From Planctomycetota bacterium (lineage in GTDB: Bacteria; Planctomycetota; B15-G4): a stretch of DNA of 64,000 nucleotides. A model generated the notes under the pieces. It made no database searches, was not told the origin of the DNA, and was given only the letters and a program-made list of their open reading frames with translations. Positions within the stretch are counted from its first letter, which is position 1, and the number at the start of each line of letters is the position of its first letter. Both the position numbers and the translations under genes were made by a program. The stretch is taken from assembly GCA_029245865.1 (NCBI GenBank), contig JAQWOM010000028.1, positions 1-64,000 of the forward strand. The letters run 5' to 3'. Shown one piece after another: positions 50,218-60,242 of this stretch.

Positions 50218-51669
50218 GTGACGGACGCATCGTTTCGTATCGGACAGGTCGTATGGCCTGCACTTCGAGCCTCTGCGGGGGAAGCTGGGCTTGATGCTCT
50301 TGCGGAGTTGTTCGAACAATACCCACCCGGGGGGGTGATCGTCTTTGGTGAGGGCGAGCCGCGTGTCGACGCTCTCATCGCAAAATTGCGTCTCCGAATT
50401 CCCGGGGACCCACTCATCGCCTCCGATCTCGAACGGGGGTGCGGCCAACAGGTACGCGAGTTCACCTCTCTGCCCCCCGCGATGGCCATCGCAGCCTGCA
50501 ACGACGACGAGGCCGCATGGGAAGCCGGCATCCTCACAGCTCTCGAAGCTCGCGAAGCCGGAATCGACGTGGTCTTTGCACCCGTAGCAGATGTCAACAC
50601 GGCATCGACCAACCCCATCATCGCAACGCGCTCCTTCGGAGGCGACCCGACTCAGGTTGCTCGCCTCGCCTCTGCATTCGCCCGGGGACTCGATGAGGGC
50701 GGAGTCTTGGCCGTGGCCAAGCACTTCCCGGGTCACGGCAGCACCGTTCAAGACAGCCATGAAGTTCTTGCACGTGTCACCCGCACAGAAGAGGAACTGC
50801 AGGCCGTCGACCTGCTTCCCTTTCGCACTCTGATTGCTGAAGGCGTTGGCGGGCTCATGGTTGGACACCTTGAGGTTCCGGCCCTGGACCCTGTGCCCGG
50901 GCGCCCCGCGACGACTTCACCCAACGTTGTGCTCGATCACCTACGAAACCGCTACGGCTACAATGGATTGGTGATCACCGATGCCATCGACATGGGTGGA
51001 TTCCGGAGCGAACCAGCGGCAGCTCTTGACGTGCTTCACTCTGGACTCGATGTGTTGCTCATGCCAGGTGACCCACTCGCTACGGCACGAACCCTCGGGG
51101 AAGCCCATGCCGACAAGCGCCTTCCCGACGAAGTTCTCGATGCAGCTGTCGGCCGCATCGAGACTGCGCGGCAGAGGGTGCGCAACGCCGCGCCAAGCTC
51201 TCATCGCCCTCGCCCCATGCTTGCTGAAACACTGCTCGCAAACTCCATCTCAAACACGACCGGCTGCGTGCCACGACTTATTCCGGGAGTCCCTATTGAC
51301 CTCACTGTCTTCGGCGAAGACGACAGCGGCATGGTCGTTCCCGCTTTCCTGGAGGCACTGGCAGCAGAGGGCATCGAGCGCGTTCCGGGGGCGCGCCCCA
51401 TCGGTCTCGTGTTGACGTCCGTACGCGCCTGGGCTGGGACCTCACGCCTGGAATCTCAAACCGAGAAACGCTTGCACTGGGCAGCTGCCCATGGACGACT
51501 CGAGGCCGTCATCGTGCTCGGCTCGCCCTACGAGGTCCTCGAACTACCTCCTGGCCCGGACACGCTGCTTGCCTATGAAGCGACCCCCACGGCAGCCCAG
51601 CAGGTTGTCCAAGTCCTCTGTGGTCAAGCCGAAGCGCCGGGAATCTTACCCGTGGGCTCTCCACCATGA
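50218..51669 (+). CDS. nagZ: glycoside hydrolase family 3 beta-N-acetylhexosaminidase (NagZ-like)
   Basis: AKHFPGHGSTVQDSH, ITDAIDMGG. Confidence 0.88.
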   Translation: MTDASFRIGQVVWPALRASAGEAGLDALAELFEQYPPGGVIVFGEGEPRVDALIAKLRLRIPGDPLIASDLERGCGQQVREFTSLPPAMAIAACNDDEAAWEAGILTALEAREAGIDVVFAPVADVNTASTNPIIATRSFGGDPTQVARLASAFARGLDEGGVLAVAKHFPGHGSTVQDSHEVLARVTRTEEELQAVDLLPFRTLIAEGVGGLMVGHLEVPALDPVPGRPATTSPNVVLDHLRNRYGYNGLVITDAIDMGGFRSEPAAALDVLHSGLDVLLMPGDPLATARTLGEAHADKRLPDEVLDAAVGRIETARQRVRNAAPSSHRPRPMLAETLLANSISNTTGCVPRLIPGVPIDLTVFGEDDSGMVVPAFLEALAAEGIERVPGARPIGLVLTSVRAWAGTSRLESQTEKRLHWAAAHGRLEAVIVLGSPYEVLELPPGPDTLLAYEATPTAAQQVVQVLCGQAEAPGILPVGSPP

Positions 51670-52133
51670 ATCTCGCACGATTTTTGCGAGAAGAGCGCGT
51701 GGATCTCAGCTTCGATGATCAATTTGATGACGAACACCCTGTCACACTGGCGCGAATGACCGAGGGCATGGCCAGCCTTCTTGAACGCAGCGACGCCATC
51801 GTCAACCCCTCCAAGCTCCGACTGGATCTGGCGAACAGAGAAAAACGCGCGCCTTCATTTCTCGGACTCGGCATTGCCATGCCTCACGTCCGGACCCTGC
51901 AAGCACGCAAGCTGGTGATGGCCGTAGGCATCAGCCAGAACGGACTGGAGCTAGACACGCCAGATGACCTCCCCGTGCGCATCGCGATTGCACTCGTGGG
52001 GCCGCCCTACGACGACAAGCTTTACCTGCAGGTCTACAAGCGACTCTCAGAGAGGCTTCTCGACCAAGGCGTGCTAGACACCCTTCTCACCGCAGAAACC
52101 GAAGGAGAAGTGGTGCGGGCTCTCTCGGCATGA
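51666..52133 (+). CDS. PTS EIIA type-2 (PtsN-like) domain protein
   Basis: FLGLGIAMPHVRTLQARKLVMAVGIS has the active-site His context; ATGA overlap with nagZ. Confidence 0.78.
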   Translation: MNLARFLREERVDLSFDDQFDDEHPVTLARMTEGMASLLERSDAIVNPSKLRLDLANREKRAPSFLGLGIAMPHVRTLQARKLVMAVGISQNGLELDTPDDLPVRIAIALVGPPYDDKLYLQVYKRLSERLLDQGVLDTLLTAETEGEVVRALSA

Positions 52134-52174
52134 CCCGTCAGTTCGCCCATTCGGGTGCGAGCACTCCAAGCCGC

Positions 52175-53563
52175 TCACGGACGTGAATTCAATTGGCGCA
52201 GAGCACCCGAAGCATGGCTCACTTCTTCCCGGTCATGCACGGCTCGCTGCAGCTCTTGGGAAAGCAATGAAACCGAAGCCTTGCGCGTGTAAGAAACATC
52301 GCGCTGCCCCCCGGGATCCTGGTTCAGATCAAACAACCGCCGACTCCGAGAGGCAACGTCCACCACCAGACGCAGACCTCCTTGCGTCCATGCGAGTCGA
52401 GGCAAATCGCCGTCACGCAACACCTCCAGCTGTCCACGAAGAGGCTGCTCTTCAGTGAGTGCCGTGTGCTCGGCGTGCTCGGAGCCCTCGGGAACGAGCA
52501 AGGCCATGCCATAAATGCTGACCCGGCCCTCCCCTTCCGGCACTCGGACATCGAGTCGCACAGCCTTGCCTGACCACTCCGACAGGTCCACATCCACGGT
52601 TCCTGGTTCGTAATGCTCCGGGTCAACGCGCAACAGTCGCTGCGAGTCTTCGTTGTCCCCCTGAGCCCACAATTCCATCGGGAGGTCCAGCCGTGGAAGC
52701 GCCATCCGCAAGACAACCCGCTCCGACGGAGGAAGCTGGAGAGCCAACCCGAGGTTCGAACCCGCTGGGAGCATGAGTTCCGATCGGTTGGAGTTCGCTT
52801 CAGAAATCGTGCGAACACCTGGGCGCAGACGAGATTCTCGAGTTTCAACGGCCTCGTCCAGTTGAGTCTCTGCCGCAGGTGCAAGAAAACGCACAAGCCT
52901 CAATGCTCCTGCCACGGGCAACTCAAGCTCTTCGCCTTCGAGTCGCTGCTGTTGCACACCGCTGAAATCTAACTGGACACGATTACGGCCTGACGCCTGC
53001 AAGTCCGCGCTGACCGGCATCTGAATAGTCATGTATTGCCTGTCTGAACGTAGGCGTTTCGATTCTAATTTGTGTCCATTGAAGAGCACCCGAACTTGCT
53101 GCGGGGCATCCGTGGCCGATGCGAGAGTGAGCGAGAGCACTCGATCGGACGGCTCTACGACGTCCAAGAAAAAGCCGGGGCGCTGGCCGATCAACCAAGC
53201 AAAGGGCGGCCGTTCATCGCTACGGGAGATGACGCCCACGACTTGCTCGCCGTCGGACGGGTTTGCCTCTACCGTGAACCGCTTGCCCGCCGAGAGCCCC
53301 GGGTTCATTCGCTCAGTCGTCTGAACATACTCCGCAAAAGGCAAGATCTTCATGAGATTGCGGTGGACGGTTACCCGAGTTCGAACAGGATCGCTGTGCA
53401 GGGATTTCATGCCGTTCCAGACAGCGAGTCCAAGCACGACCCCCCCGCCCACGAGCAAGAGCAATCGCCAACCGATAAACCCACGCATGCGAAGTGCCCC
53501 CTTGTCGCAAGACGCCGAACGCACAGAGTCCGCACGACGTTGAACAGCCTCCGAACCGTTCAT
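52175..53563 (-). CDS. membrane-anchored protein with sulfatase-like C-terminal tail but no sulfatase catalytic domain
   Basis: TM segment WRLLLLVGGGVVLGLAVW; C-term RRLFDLNQDPGGQRDVS resembles sulfatase C-termini. Confidence 0.5.
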   Translation of the reverse strand: MNGSEAVQRRADSVRSASCDKGALRMRGFIGWRLLLLVGGGVVLGLAVWNGMKSLHSDPVRTRVTVHRNLMKILPFAEYVQTTERMNPGLSAGKRFTVEANPSDGEQVVGVISRSDERPPFAWLIGQRPGFFLDVVEPSDRVLSLTLASATDAPQQVRVLFNGHKLESKRLRSDRQYMTIQMPVSADLQASGRNRVQLDFSGVQQQRLEGEELELPVAGALRLVRFLAPAAETQLDEAVETRESRLRPGVRTISEANSNRSELMLPAGSNLGLALQLPPSERVVLRMALPRLDLPMELWAQGDNEDSQRLLRVDPEHYEPGTVDVDLSEWSGKAVRLDVRVPEGEGRVSIYGMALLVPEGSEHAEHTALTEEQPLRGQLEVLRDGDLPRLAWTQGGLRLVVDVASRSRRLFDLNQDPGGQRDVSYTRKASVSLLSQELQRAVHDREEVSHASGALRQLNSRP

Positions 53564-53573
53564 CGCGGTTCGA

Positions 53574-54605
53574 TTATCCGTCAGTCGCTTTCTTGTACAG
53601 CTCTTTGGCCTCAAGCGAAGCGACGAGCCCGTCGGCTGCTTCAACCTTCTTGAGGTATGTGGCGAGATCATTCGCAACCCGCTGCCAGTTCTCTTCCCCG
53701 GGCTGCATATATTGCTGCAAATCAGCACGCATCAACCGCCAGTATTCCCGGCTGTGAGCTTCGATCTCGCTGCGTAGCTCATTGGCCACTGCGGCCTGAT
53801 CGGGCCAAGCCGTTGCAAACTCATCAACGGCCAGCATCGAATCCTTGTAGTTCGGGTTCTGCATGATCAGGCGCAAGTTGATCTCAGCGCGTGTGTCCGC
53901 CTCAGTCGGTGGGTTGTCCAGAGAAGCAACATCCTCATAACGCCACATAAGCGCATCGATTTCCTCGATGTGACTGCTGCCCGGGAAGTTCTTCTTAAAC
54001 TGCGCGCAACGCTTGAGCATGTAACGAGTGTATGGCACGTAGTTGGGATCGAAATGTCCTTCGCCGTCGCGATCCACCTGATGTTTCTCGATGGCGATAA
54101 TAATCTGGTAAGTGTTTTCAGACTTTTGGGTCGCCAGCGCAGCGAGCCCCGCGGCACGCCTTTCCTCTGCACTTCCACGCTGCTCCATCGCCTCCGCATA
54201 GAGCCGATCTTCCGGGCCAACTTTGTCGAATTCCGCGATGGCCTCGTCGTACTGTCCCTGCGCAAGGAAATCGAGGCCGGCCGTGTACGGGCCTGGCCCT
54301 GAACCTTCTTGCGTAGCAAACCAGACGCCAACAGCACCGACCGCAGACACGAACCCAATGATGACCGCGAGGTTGAATGGGCTCGACTTTGTACTTTTTC
54401 GTCCGTGAGGCCGACGGGTAGAGCTGCTCGAGCGCCTCTTTGTCGACGTCTTTCGCACAGACACCGCCGGGGTCGACTCAGCGCCCACTTCAAGTTCAGG
54501 TACCACAATCGGCGCCTTGCACGACGGACACTTGCCGTGCCGACCCGCAAGTTCCGGCTTCGCCGTGAAAGCGGCTCCACAAGCGCCACAGGTGACCTTG
54601 ATCAT
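53574..54605 (-). CDS. zinc-ribbon / single-TM / TPR-like protein
   Basis: MIKVTCGACGAAFTAKPELAGRHGKCPSCKAPIVVP zinc ribbon, TM FNLAVIIGFVSAVGAVGVWFA. Confidence 0.75.
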   Translation of the reverse strand: MIKVTCGACGAAFTAKPELAGRHGKCPSCKAPIVVPELEVGAESTPAVSVRKTSTKRRSSSSTRRPHGRKSTKSSPFNLAVIIGFVSAVGAVGVWFATQEGSGPGPYTAGLDFLAQGQYDEAIAEFDKVGPEDRLYAEAMEQRGSAEERRAAGLAALATQKSENTYQIIIAIEKHQVDRDGEGHFDPNYVPYTRYMLKRCAQFKKNFPGSSHIEEIDALMWRYEDVASLDNPPTEADTRAEINLRLIMQNPNYKDSMLAVDEFATAWPDQAAVANELRSEIEAHSREYWRLMRADLQQYMQPGEENWQRVANDLATYLKKVEAADGLVASLEAKELYKKATDG

Positions 54606-55885
54606 GCAGACCTCCTGACAGGTTGGAATGGCGGAAGGAAGCTTGGAGCTCGATGGCCTCGCGGTAGCGGCCGCGTGAAATGCAGCCCCCCTGCAGGAAG
54701 CGGGCGAACACCTTCGCCACCCGTTGAGTGGCCGGACGCCTCGGCTCGGGAACGAGAGGCCTGCGACGGCCGAGAACTTCCGGAAGACGGAGAGCCCTTG
54801 GCGACCGGAGCGCCCTCTTCTTCGAAGAGCTCAAGCTCTTCAAGAACAGGAAGTTCGTCGAGCTCGGTCTTCCCCAGAGGTTTCCGGGGCTCCTCTAGCT
54901 CCTCTAGCTCTTCTAGCTCCTCTAGCTCCTCTAGCTCTTCTAGCTCTTCTAGCTCGCGGGCTGCCTCGGCAGCTTCCTCTGCTTTGAGTCGGGCCGCCTC
55001 GGCTTTGCGATCTTCTTTCGCCTTGGCCTCTGCCTTCGCCTTGGCCTCTGCCTTGGCCTTGGCCTCTCTCTTGGCCTTGGCCTCTGCCTCTGCCCGCGCC
55101 TTGGCCTCTGCCTCTGCCCGCGCTTTGGCCTCGCGTTCTGCCGCAGCTGCCTGAGCCGCCTCGGCTCGCTGCAGGATCTCTGCGAAACTTGCCTCTTGAA
55201 GACCTTCAGCCTTTTCGAGTGCTTCAAGTTTCGACACACGAACCGCATCCATGGCTCGCACTTCATCCAACGCCCGCGGCTTCGACAAGGAGATGAAGAG
55301 TTCCGTGCTGCCTTTCATGGCGGCTTCCAAGCGACGCAAGGCTTCGAGTCGCTTGAAGCGTGCGCGTTCGAGAGTTTGTTCTAGCTCCGCGGACGGTTCG
55401 GGGACCAACTCCTCGAGTTCCTCCAGCTCCTCCAACTCCTCCAGCTCCTCGAGCTCCTCGAGTTCCTCGGGCTCCTCGGGCTCTTCGGGCTCTTCGGGCT
55501 CACCGAGGGCCTCCTGCTCTTCGAGAGCCTCAAGCGCCTCGAGCTCGGGCAACTCGGGCAACGGTTGCAACCTGCTGTTGGATTCCTCTGGTGCAAAGCC
55601 GTCTGCGCCTTCGGGCTGCTTGTAGAGCAACATGACCTCACCAAGACGCAAGGTGTCGTTGTGGTCGAGATCGGCCATCTCGCAGGGCTGCTCGTTGAGT
55701 TGCAAATCGCCCTTGATCAGCTTGACCCGATAACCCCACTTCAGTGGCTTCAGTTCAACACGACAGCCAATCGCCGTGGGATGGTCGAGGACAACGTCAC
55801 ACGAGGGGTTGGAACCCAAGAGGACCACTCCCTCCAGGGAGACGGGAACCGGACCGGAACCCTGGTTGACGATCAGACTGGCCAT
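54602..55885 (-). CDS. FHA-like domain protein with low-complexity (LEE)n and (KAEA)n tracts
   Basis: N-term VVLLGSNPSCDVVLDHPTAIGCRVELKPLKWGYRVKLIKGDLQLNEQP...DTLRLGEVML; two LEELEE blocks flanking a KAEAKAKAEA block. Confidence 0.75.
   Translation of the reverse strand: MASLIVNQGSGPVPVSLEGVVLLGSNPSCDVVLDHPTAIGCRVELKPLKWGYRVKLIKGDLQLNEQPCEMADLDHNDTLRLGEVMLLYKQPEGADGFAPEESNSRLQPLPELPELEALEALEEQEALGEPEEPEEPEEPEELEELEELEELEELEELEELVPEPSAELEQTLERARFKRLEALRRLEAAMKGSTELFISLSKPRALDEVRAMDAVRVSKLEALEKAEGLQEASFAEILQRAEAAQAAAAEREAKARAEAEAKARAEAEAKAKREAKAKAEAKAKAEAKAKEDRKAEAARLKAEEAAEAARELEELEELEELEELEELEELEEPRKPLGKTELDELPVLEELELFEEEGAPVAKGSPSSGSSRPSQASRSRAEASGHSTGGEGVRPLPAGGLHFTRPLPRGHRAPSFLPPFQPVRRSA
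54890..54952. repeat. 9-bp minisatellite, ~7 units (CTCCTCTAG/CTCTTCTAG)
   Basis: Read directly; encodes LEE repeats on the minus strand. Confidence 0.9.
55409..55507. repeat. 9-bp minisatellite, ~11 units (CTCCTCGAG/CTCCTCCAG/CTCTTCGGG)
   Basis: Read directly; encodes EEL/EEP repeats on the minus strand. Confidence 0.88.
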
Positions 55886-55990
55886 GGTGGAAGGAACCCT
55901 GGAGGGTGGAGCGAGCCCACCATTCTAGCGGAAGGTGTCCAACCTGTGCGCCCAGCCAACCCCTAACCCAGAGGGGACTCCCGAATGGGC

Positions 55991-58231
55991 TCAGGCGGGC
56001 TCGAGTCGAGCGTATTCGGCCATGAGCTGCTTTTCCCCGAATCGGTCGAACTTCACGGTGATACGAGCTTTGCTGCCCACACCGGACACGGCAATGACGA
56101 CGCCCTGCCCGAAATGGGTGTGACGCACCCGCTGACGAACCCTGGGGATGTCCACATCCAGAAAATCGTCGGCACTGGGAGAGTAAGCCGCCCCCTCCTC
56201 ATCGCCCACCGCGGCACCAGACTCTCTTCCGCTCCAGCCGCCACTCCAGCCAGAAGAGCTCTCGCGCCGACTCCCGCTACGTCGGTCATCACGCTGGAGG
56301 TGCACTTCAGGCAACTCTTCTAAAAAGCGTGACGGCATGCTGGGCGCCCATTGACCGTGGAGAGCGCGCCGTCCTGCATGGCTCAAAACCAACCGGCGCT
56401 GCGCACGCGTGATACCGACGTAACACAGACGTCTCTCCTCCTGCACATCCTCTTCCGACTCCATGGAGCGTTGATGGGGTAGCAAGCCCTCTTCTACGCC
56501 CACCATGCACACCATCGGAAACTCCAACCCCTTCGCCGCATGCAAAGTCATCATGGTGACGCGTTCGGCAGATGCGTCGTACTGGTCGACATCCGAAACC
56601 AACGCAGTCTCTTCCAAAAAACCAGCAATCGTCGGCTCGGAGGCCGCCTGCTGATAAGCCAGCAAGGCCGCCTCAAGCTCGCCCACATTCTCAAGGCGGT
56701 CTGCTCCTTCAGCACCCCCGAAATCTCGCAGGTAGGCCTCGAAGTTCGTGGCCTCAATCACTGCGCGCAGAGTGTCGCCGGGCAGCCCTTCCAGGCTGCG
56801 CTCAAGCTCATCAAGAAGTGCACTGAAGGCCAGCAGAGCGTTCTTCGGTCGTTTGGAAAGCGTGGGAACTTCTGCGGCCCGCCGCGCAGCTTCACGCGGA
56901 CCGAGACCCTGTGGGAGAGCCCATGCCCGTAACCGTTCTAGGCTCGTTTTCCCGATCCCACGCGACGGAGTGTTGACCACACGCAGGAAAGACACCGCAT
57001 CCTTGGGATTGGCCAGCACCTTCAAGTACGCGAGCAAGTCCTTGACCTCTTTGCGCTCGTAGAACTCCACGGCTCCTACGATTTCGTAGGACACGTTGTG
57101 AAGACGCAAGGCGCGCTCCAGGCCGCGAGACAGTGCGTTCGTCCGGTAAAAAATCGCGATCTCCCCGAGACTCAAGCCTTCGGCTCTGGCCTCTTCGATC
57201 AAGCGAACAACGGCATCTGCCTCACCCTCCTCATCATCGCAAGAGAGCACCGTGAGCTTTTCGCCGTCGCCCAACTCGCTCCACAACTCACCCAGCAGCC
57301 GCCCCGAGTTGTGCTGGATGACTCCGGTTGCTGCCCCAAGGATGTGATTGGTGCTGCGATAGTTCTGTTCAAGGCGCACGATGTGCGCGCCTGAGAAATC
57401 CTGCTCGAAGTCGAGAATGTTCTGCACACGCGCACCTCGCCATCGATAGATGGACTGGTCGGGATCGCCCGTGGCGCACATATTCCCGTGCCCTTCGGCG
57501 ATGCTTCGTGCGATTCGATACTGGATCAAATTGGTGTCCTGGTATTCATCGACCAGAACATGCCGGTATCGCCGCCGGTACTTGTCGAGCACGTCGGGCT
57601 GCTTCTCAAAGAGCTCAACCACCTTGAGCAGAAGGTCGTCGAAGTCAGCAGCATTCGCAGAAGCCATTGCTTCTGCGTATCGCGCATAAACACGCGAGAC
57701 GACACGGTCAAAGCTCGACATCGCACCGGCCTCGGCCTCTTCAGGTTCAATGGCGTCGTTTTTCAAACGCGAGATGGCCCACAGCAAAGATCGCGGTCGA
57801 AAACTCTGGCTGTCGATGCCCTTCTCCTGGCAGATATCTCGAACCATCGCGACCTGGTCGTTCGTGTCGTAAATGCTGTAGTCACGGCTGAGCCCGACCG
57901 CCTCTCCATCAACACGCAGCACTCGAGCGCAGAATCCGTGAAAGGTGGCCAGCATGACCTGCCCCTCACCAACCAGAGCGGAGACACGCTCCTTCATTTC
58001 GCCCGCAGCCTTGTTCGTGAAGGTGATGGCCAGAATCTCCCAGGGTTGCACACCCCGATCAATCAGGCTGGCAATACGCCTCGTGATCACGCGCGTCTTG
58101 CCGCTCCCCGCCCCAGCAACAATGAGCAGCGGACCGTCCCCATAGAGAACTGCTTCTCTCTGGGGTTCATTGAGATCGGCAAGAAAGTGGTCGCTGCTCA
58201 AGCGATGCGGCTCCGCTAAAGATGGACCCAC
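55991..58231 (-). CDS. pcrA: UvrD/PcrA superfamily I DNA helicase
   Basis: LNEPQREAVLYGDGPLLIVAGAGSGKTRVITRRIA; VDEYQDTNLIQY; TMMTLHAAKGLEFPMVCMVGVEEGLLPHQRS. Confidence 0.96.
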   Translation of the reverse strand: MGPSLAEPHRLSSDHFLADLNEPQREAVLYGDGPLLIVAGAGSGKTRVITRRIASLIDRGVQPWEILAITFTNKAAGEMKERVSALVGEGQVMLATFHGFCARVLRVDGEAVGLSRDYSIYDTNDQVAMVRDICQEKGIDSQSFRPRSLLWAISRLKNDAIEPEEAEAGAMSSFDRVVSRVYARYAEAMASANAADFDDLLLKVVELFEKQPDVLDKYRRRYRHVLVDEYQDTNLIQYRIARSIAEGHGNMCATGDPDQSIYRWRGARVQNILDFEQDFSGAHIVRLEQNYRSTNHILGAATGVIQHNSGRLLGELWSELGDGEKLTVLSCDDEEGEADAVVRLIEEARAEGLSLGEIAIFYRTNALSRGLERALRLHNVSYEIVGAVEFYERKEVKDLLAYLKVLANPKDAVSFLRVVNTPSRGIGKTSLERLRAWALPQGLGPREAARRAAEVPTLSKRPKNALLAFSALLDELERSLEGLPGDTLRAVIEATNFEAYLRDFGGAEGADRLENVGELEAALLAYQQAASEPTIAGFLEETALVSDVDQYDASAERVTMMTLHAAKGLEFPMVCMVGVEEGLLPHQRSMESEEDVQEERRLCYVGITRAQRRLVLSHAGRRALHGQWAPSMPSRFLEELPEVHLQRDDRRSGSRRESSSGWSGGWSGRESGAAVGDEEGAAYSPSADDFLDVDIPRVRQRVRHTHFGQGVVIAVSGVGSKARITVKFDRFGEKQLMAEYARLEPA

Positions 58232-58343
58232 ATCTTCGCATCTAGACCCGGACTGCCGACATGCCTCTCATCCTCACGGCCTGCACGGCGAGGACGGCGA
58301 CCACGAGCCGCTCAGAGCCGAGGGCCGGAGCCCCGGGCCCTCG

Positions 58344-59084
58344 TCAGCGGATGAGAACCTCCAGATCCCCACCGCTCGTGGCGATCCGTGCCGCAGCTAC
58401 GTGCAGGTCTCCTGCACTGTCCCTGGACAGCAGGATGACGGAAAGATGCCCATCTCCAAGCATATGCCCATAGGAATCCACGAACTCCTTCAGGGAATTC
58501 AGGTTCACGGCAGGCACCGCACCGACTGGAATCAGAGTCGAAACACCGGCCGGCACGGCAGAGGAGTCAGCGAGCAATTCGTCAATCGAGTCGAGGCTAT
58601 CCATCGTGAGCAAGGCCCCCACCTCAACCGAATCCTCGGGCACCCGAAGGGTTGCCTGAAGAGGACCCTGGCCGTAAGCGGGCAAGCGCAGCAAGTGGCG
58701 CCCTTGCAGGGCCAAGCCCCCCGCAAGCTGTTGCACGTGCACAAGGGCTCCCGTCTCCACCGGCCTGATATGTGCGTCGGCCAGTGTGGCGCCTTCCACG
58801 AAACCCGTGCCGAGGGCCTCTTTGTGATCGACCACCAGTTGTCCCAGTTCGTCCGCCGCAACAAACTCGCTGACCTCGGAGCCGATCTGAACCTCGGTGA
58901 AATCGCCGCCGGACGAGCTGGATTCTTCACCACCCCCCTCGACCATGGTGGGCAATCCCCAATCGTCATCTGGATCCCCAGCAAGGGCGACTCCACTGAG
59001 AAGGAAACACAGGAGTCCGCAAGCCAGTGGCTTGGCCATGTCGAACCAAAAGTGAGATGAGCTGAGAGAGGCCTTCATGATCAA
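58344..59084 (-). CDS. exported protein of unknown function
   Basis: Signal-like PLACGLLCFLLSGVALAG; downstream of the sigma/anti-sigma pair; no recognised domain. Confidence 0.5.
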   Translation of the reverse strand: MIMKASLSSSHFWFDMAKPLACGLLCFLLSGVALAGDPDDDWGLPTMVEGGGEESSSSGGDFTEVQIGSEVSEFVAADELGQLVVDHKEALGTGFVEGATLADAHIRPVETGALVHVQQLAGGLALQGRHLLRLPAYGQGPLQATLRVPEDSVEVGALLTMDSLDSIDELLADSSAVPAGVSTLIPVGAVPAVNLNSLKEFVDSYGHMLGDGHLSVILLSRDSAGDLHVAAARIATSGGDLEVLIR

Positions 59085-59090
59085 ATCCGT

Positions 59091-60242
59091 TCAGGCGGCA
59101 AAGAGCGCCGGTGCTCTCGAGGCAAGGGTCGATTTCAAGGAGAGGTTCTTGTCGAGCAATGCCTGGAAGTAGGTCTTGCGCGCCAACAACTCGCGAATCT
59201 TCGGCAGTCGGTCTGAGAAGAGACGAGCAATGTCCACGAAGGTTTCCGTGGACTTATCAACTTGGCCCGCCTTGGCGTAGTTCACCGCGAGATTAAGGAA
59301 AGCCGGGAACAACTCTGCGGTTTCCGAGGCCTCTCCACTGCGAACAACTTCTTCGTAGCACTCGATTGCTCGGCGGTAGTCTCCGCCTTCTGCATACAAG
59401 CGCCCAATCGACTGGATGGCCAACAAACGGAGAAGGGGGGTCCGACCCTCCAGAGACACTTTTCGGAACTGAATCCGAGCACGATCCGGCCGACCCACCA
59501 CCGCATGACGAAATCCCAGATACAAGCGAGCCTCATCAAGGCTGGCATCAAGCGCCAGAGCCTCCTCAAGAAACCGACGGGCCCGCGTCAGCGCGGCAGA
59601 ACCTCGACGAGAAGGCCCAAACAACTGACGTGAGCGACGCAGCAAGAGCCCCGAACCAGTTCGCAGGGATTGCGCGCCCTCATGCCTTTGGTCTATCTGC
59701 GACTCAAGCGCCTCGGCGTCTTTCAACTCACGGCGCGCTCGTGCTTCGGTTCCGCGAAGTGGAAGAGGCCGTGACGCATAGGCCACAGACTGCCTCCGTT
59801 TCTCCTGGAGTGCTCGATTGCCGGCCAAGGCGTAGGCCTTGCCGATCTCATAAAAGAGTCGCGCAAGCGCTCCGCGCTTCTCCTCAACCAGGTTGCAAGC
59901 AATGGACGCGAAGAGCTTCGAGGGGTCAACGCAGCTTGCTGTTTTTTCCTCCTGCTCAAAGTCAGCGAGAGGCGCGTGCTCGTCGCTCGGATCCGGATAG
60001 GTTGCAGAACTCCGGTTCAGTTCCGAAAGTTGACGTAGCGCGTTGGTGTAATCGTGACATCCCGCGCACTCACCCATATGGCGCACCAAACGCGACAGGT
60101 CCGGATGAAGAGCCTCCTGAGTGCGGCCCAAATCAGGGGCAAGACCCACAGGGTCACGCCCGATTTCACCATCCACGTAGGCGCTCAGATCTTCTACGTA
60201 GTCGGCACAGGGCTCGGCTTTGACCTTAAAGAGTTCATTCAT
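59091..60242 (-). CDS. anti-sigma-factor-like zinc-finger protein with TPR-like repeats
   Basis: N-term CADYVEDLSAYVDGEI...HMGECAGCHDY (HxxxCxxC), C-term TPR-like helices; overlaps the upstream sigma gene. Confidence 0.7.
   Translation of the reverse strand: MNELFKVKAEPCADYVEDLSAYVDGEIGRDPVGLAPDLGRTQEALHPDLSRLVRHMGECAGCHDYTNALRQLSELNRSSATYPDPSDEHAPLADFEQEEKTASCVDPSKLFASIACNLVEEKRGALARLFYEIGKAYALAGNRALQEKRRQSVAYASRPLPLRGTEARARRELKDAEALESQIDQRHEGAQSLRTGSGLLLRRSRQLFGPSRRGSAALTRARRFLEEALALDASLDEARLYLGFRHAVVGRPDRARIQFRKVSLEGRTPLLRLLAIQSIGRLYAEGGDYRRAIECYEEVVRSGEASETAELFPAFLNLAVNYAKAGQVDKSTETFVDIARLFSDRLPKIRELLARKTYFQALLDKNLSLKSTLASRAPALFAA

Noticed and set aside
54309-55154. 281-aa poly-serine ORF on + strand
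   Set aside because: Antisense translation of the LEE/KAEA repeats of the FHA protein; no independent coding evidence.
54890-55507. CRISPR-like tandem repeats
   Set aside because: 9-bp contiguous in-frame codon repeats with no spacers; these are coding minisatellites.
59366-60223. 285-aa + strand ORF
   Set aside because: Antisense to the anti-sigma/TPR gene.
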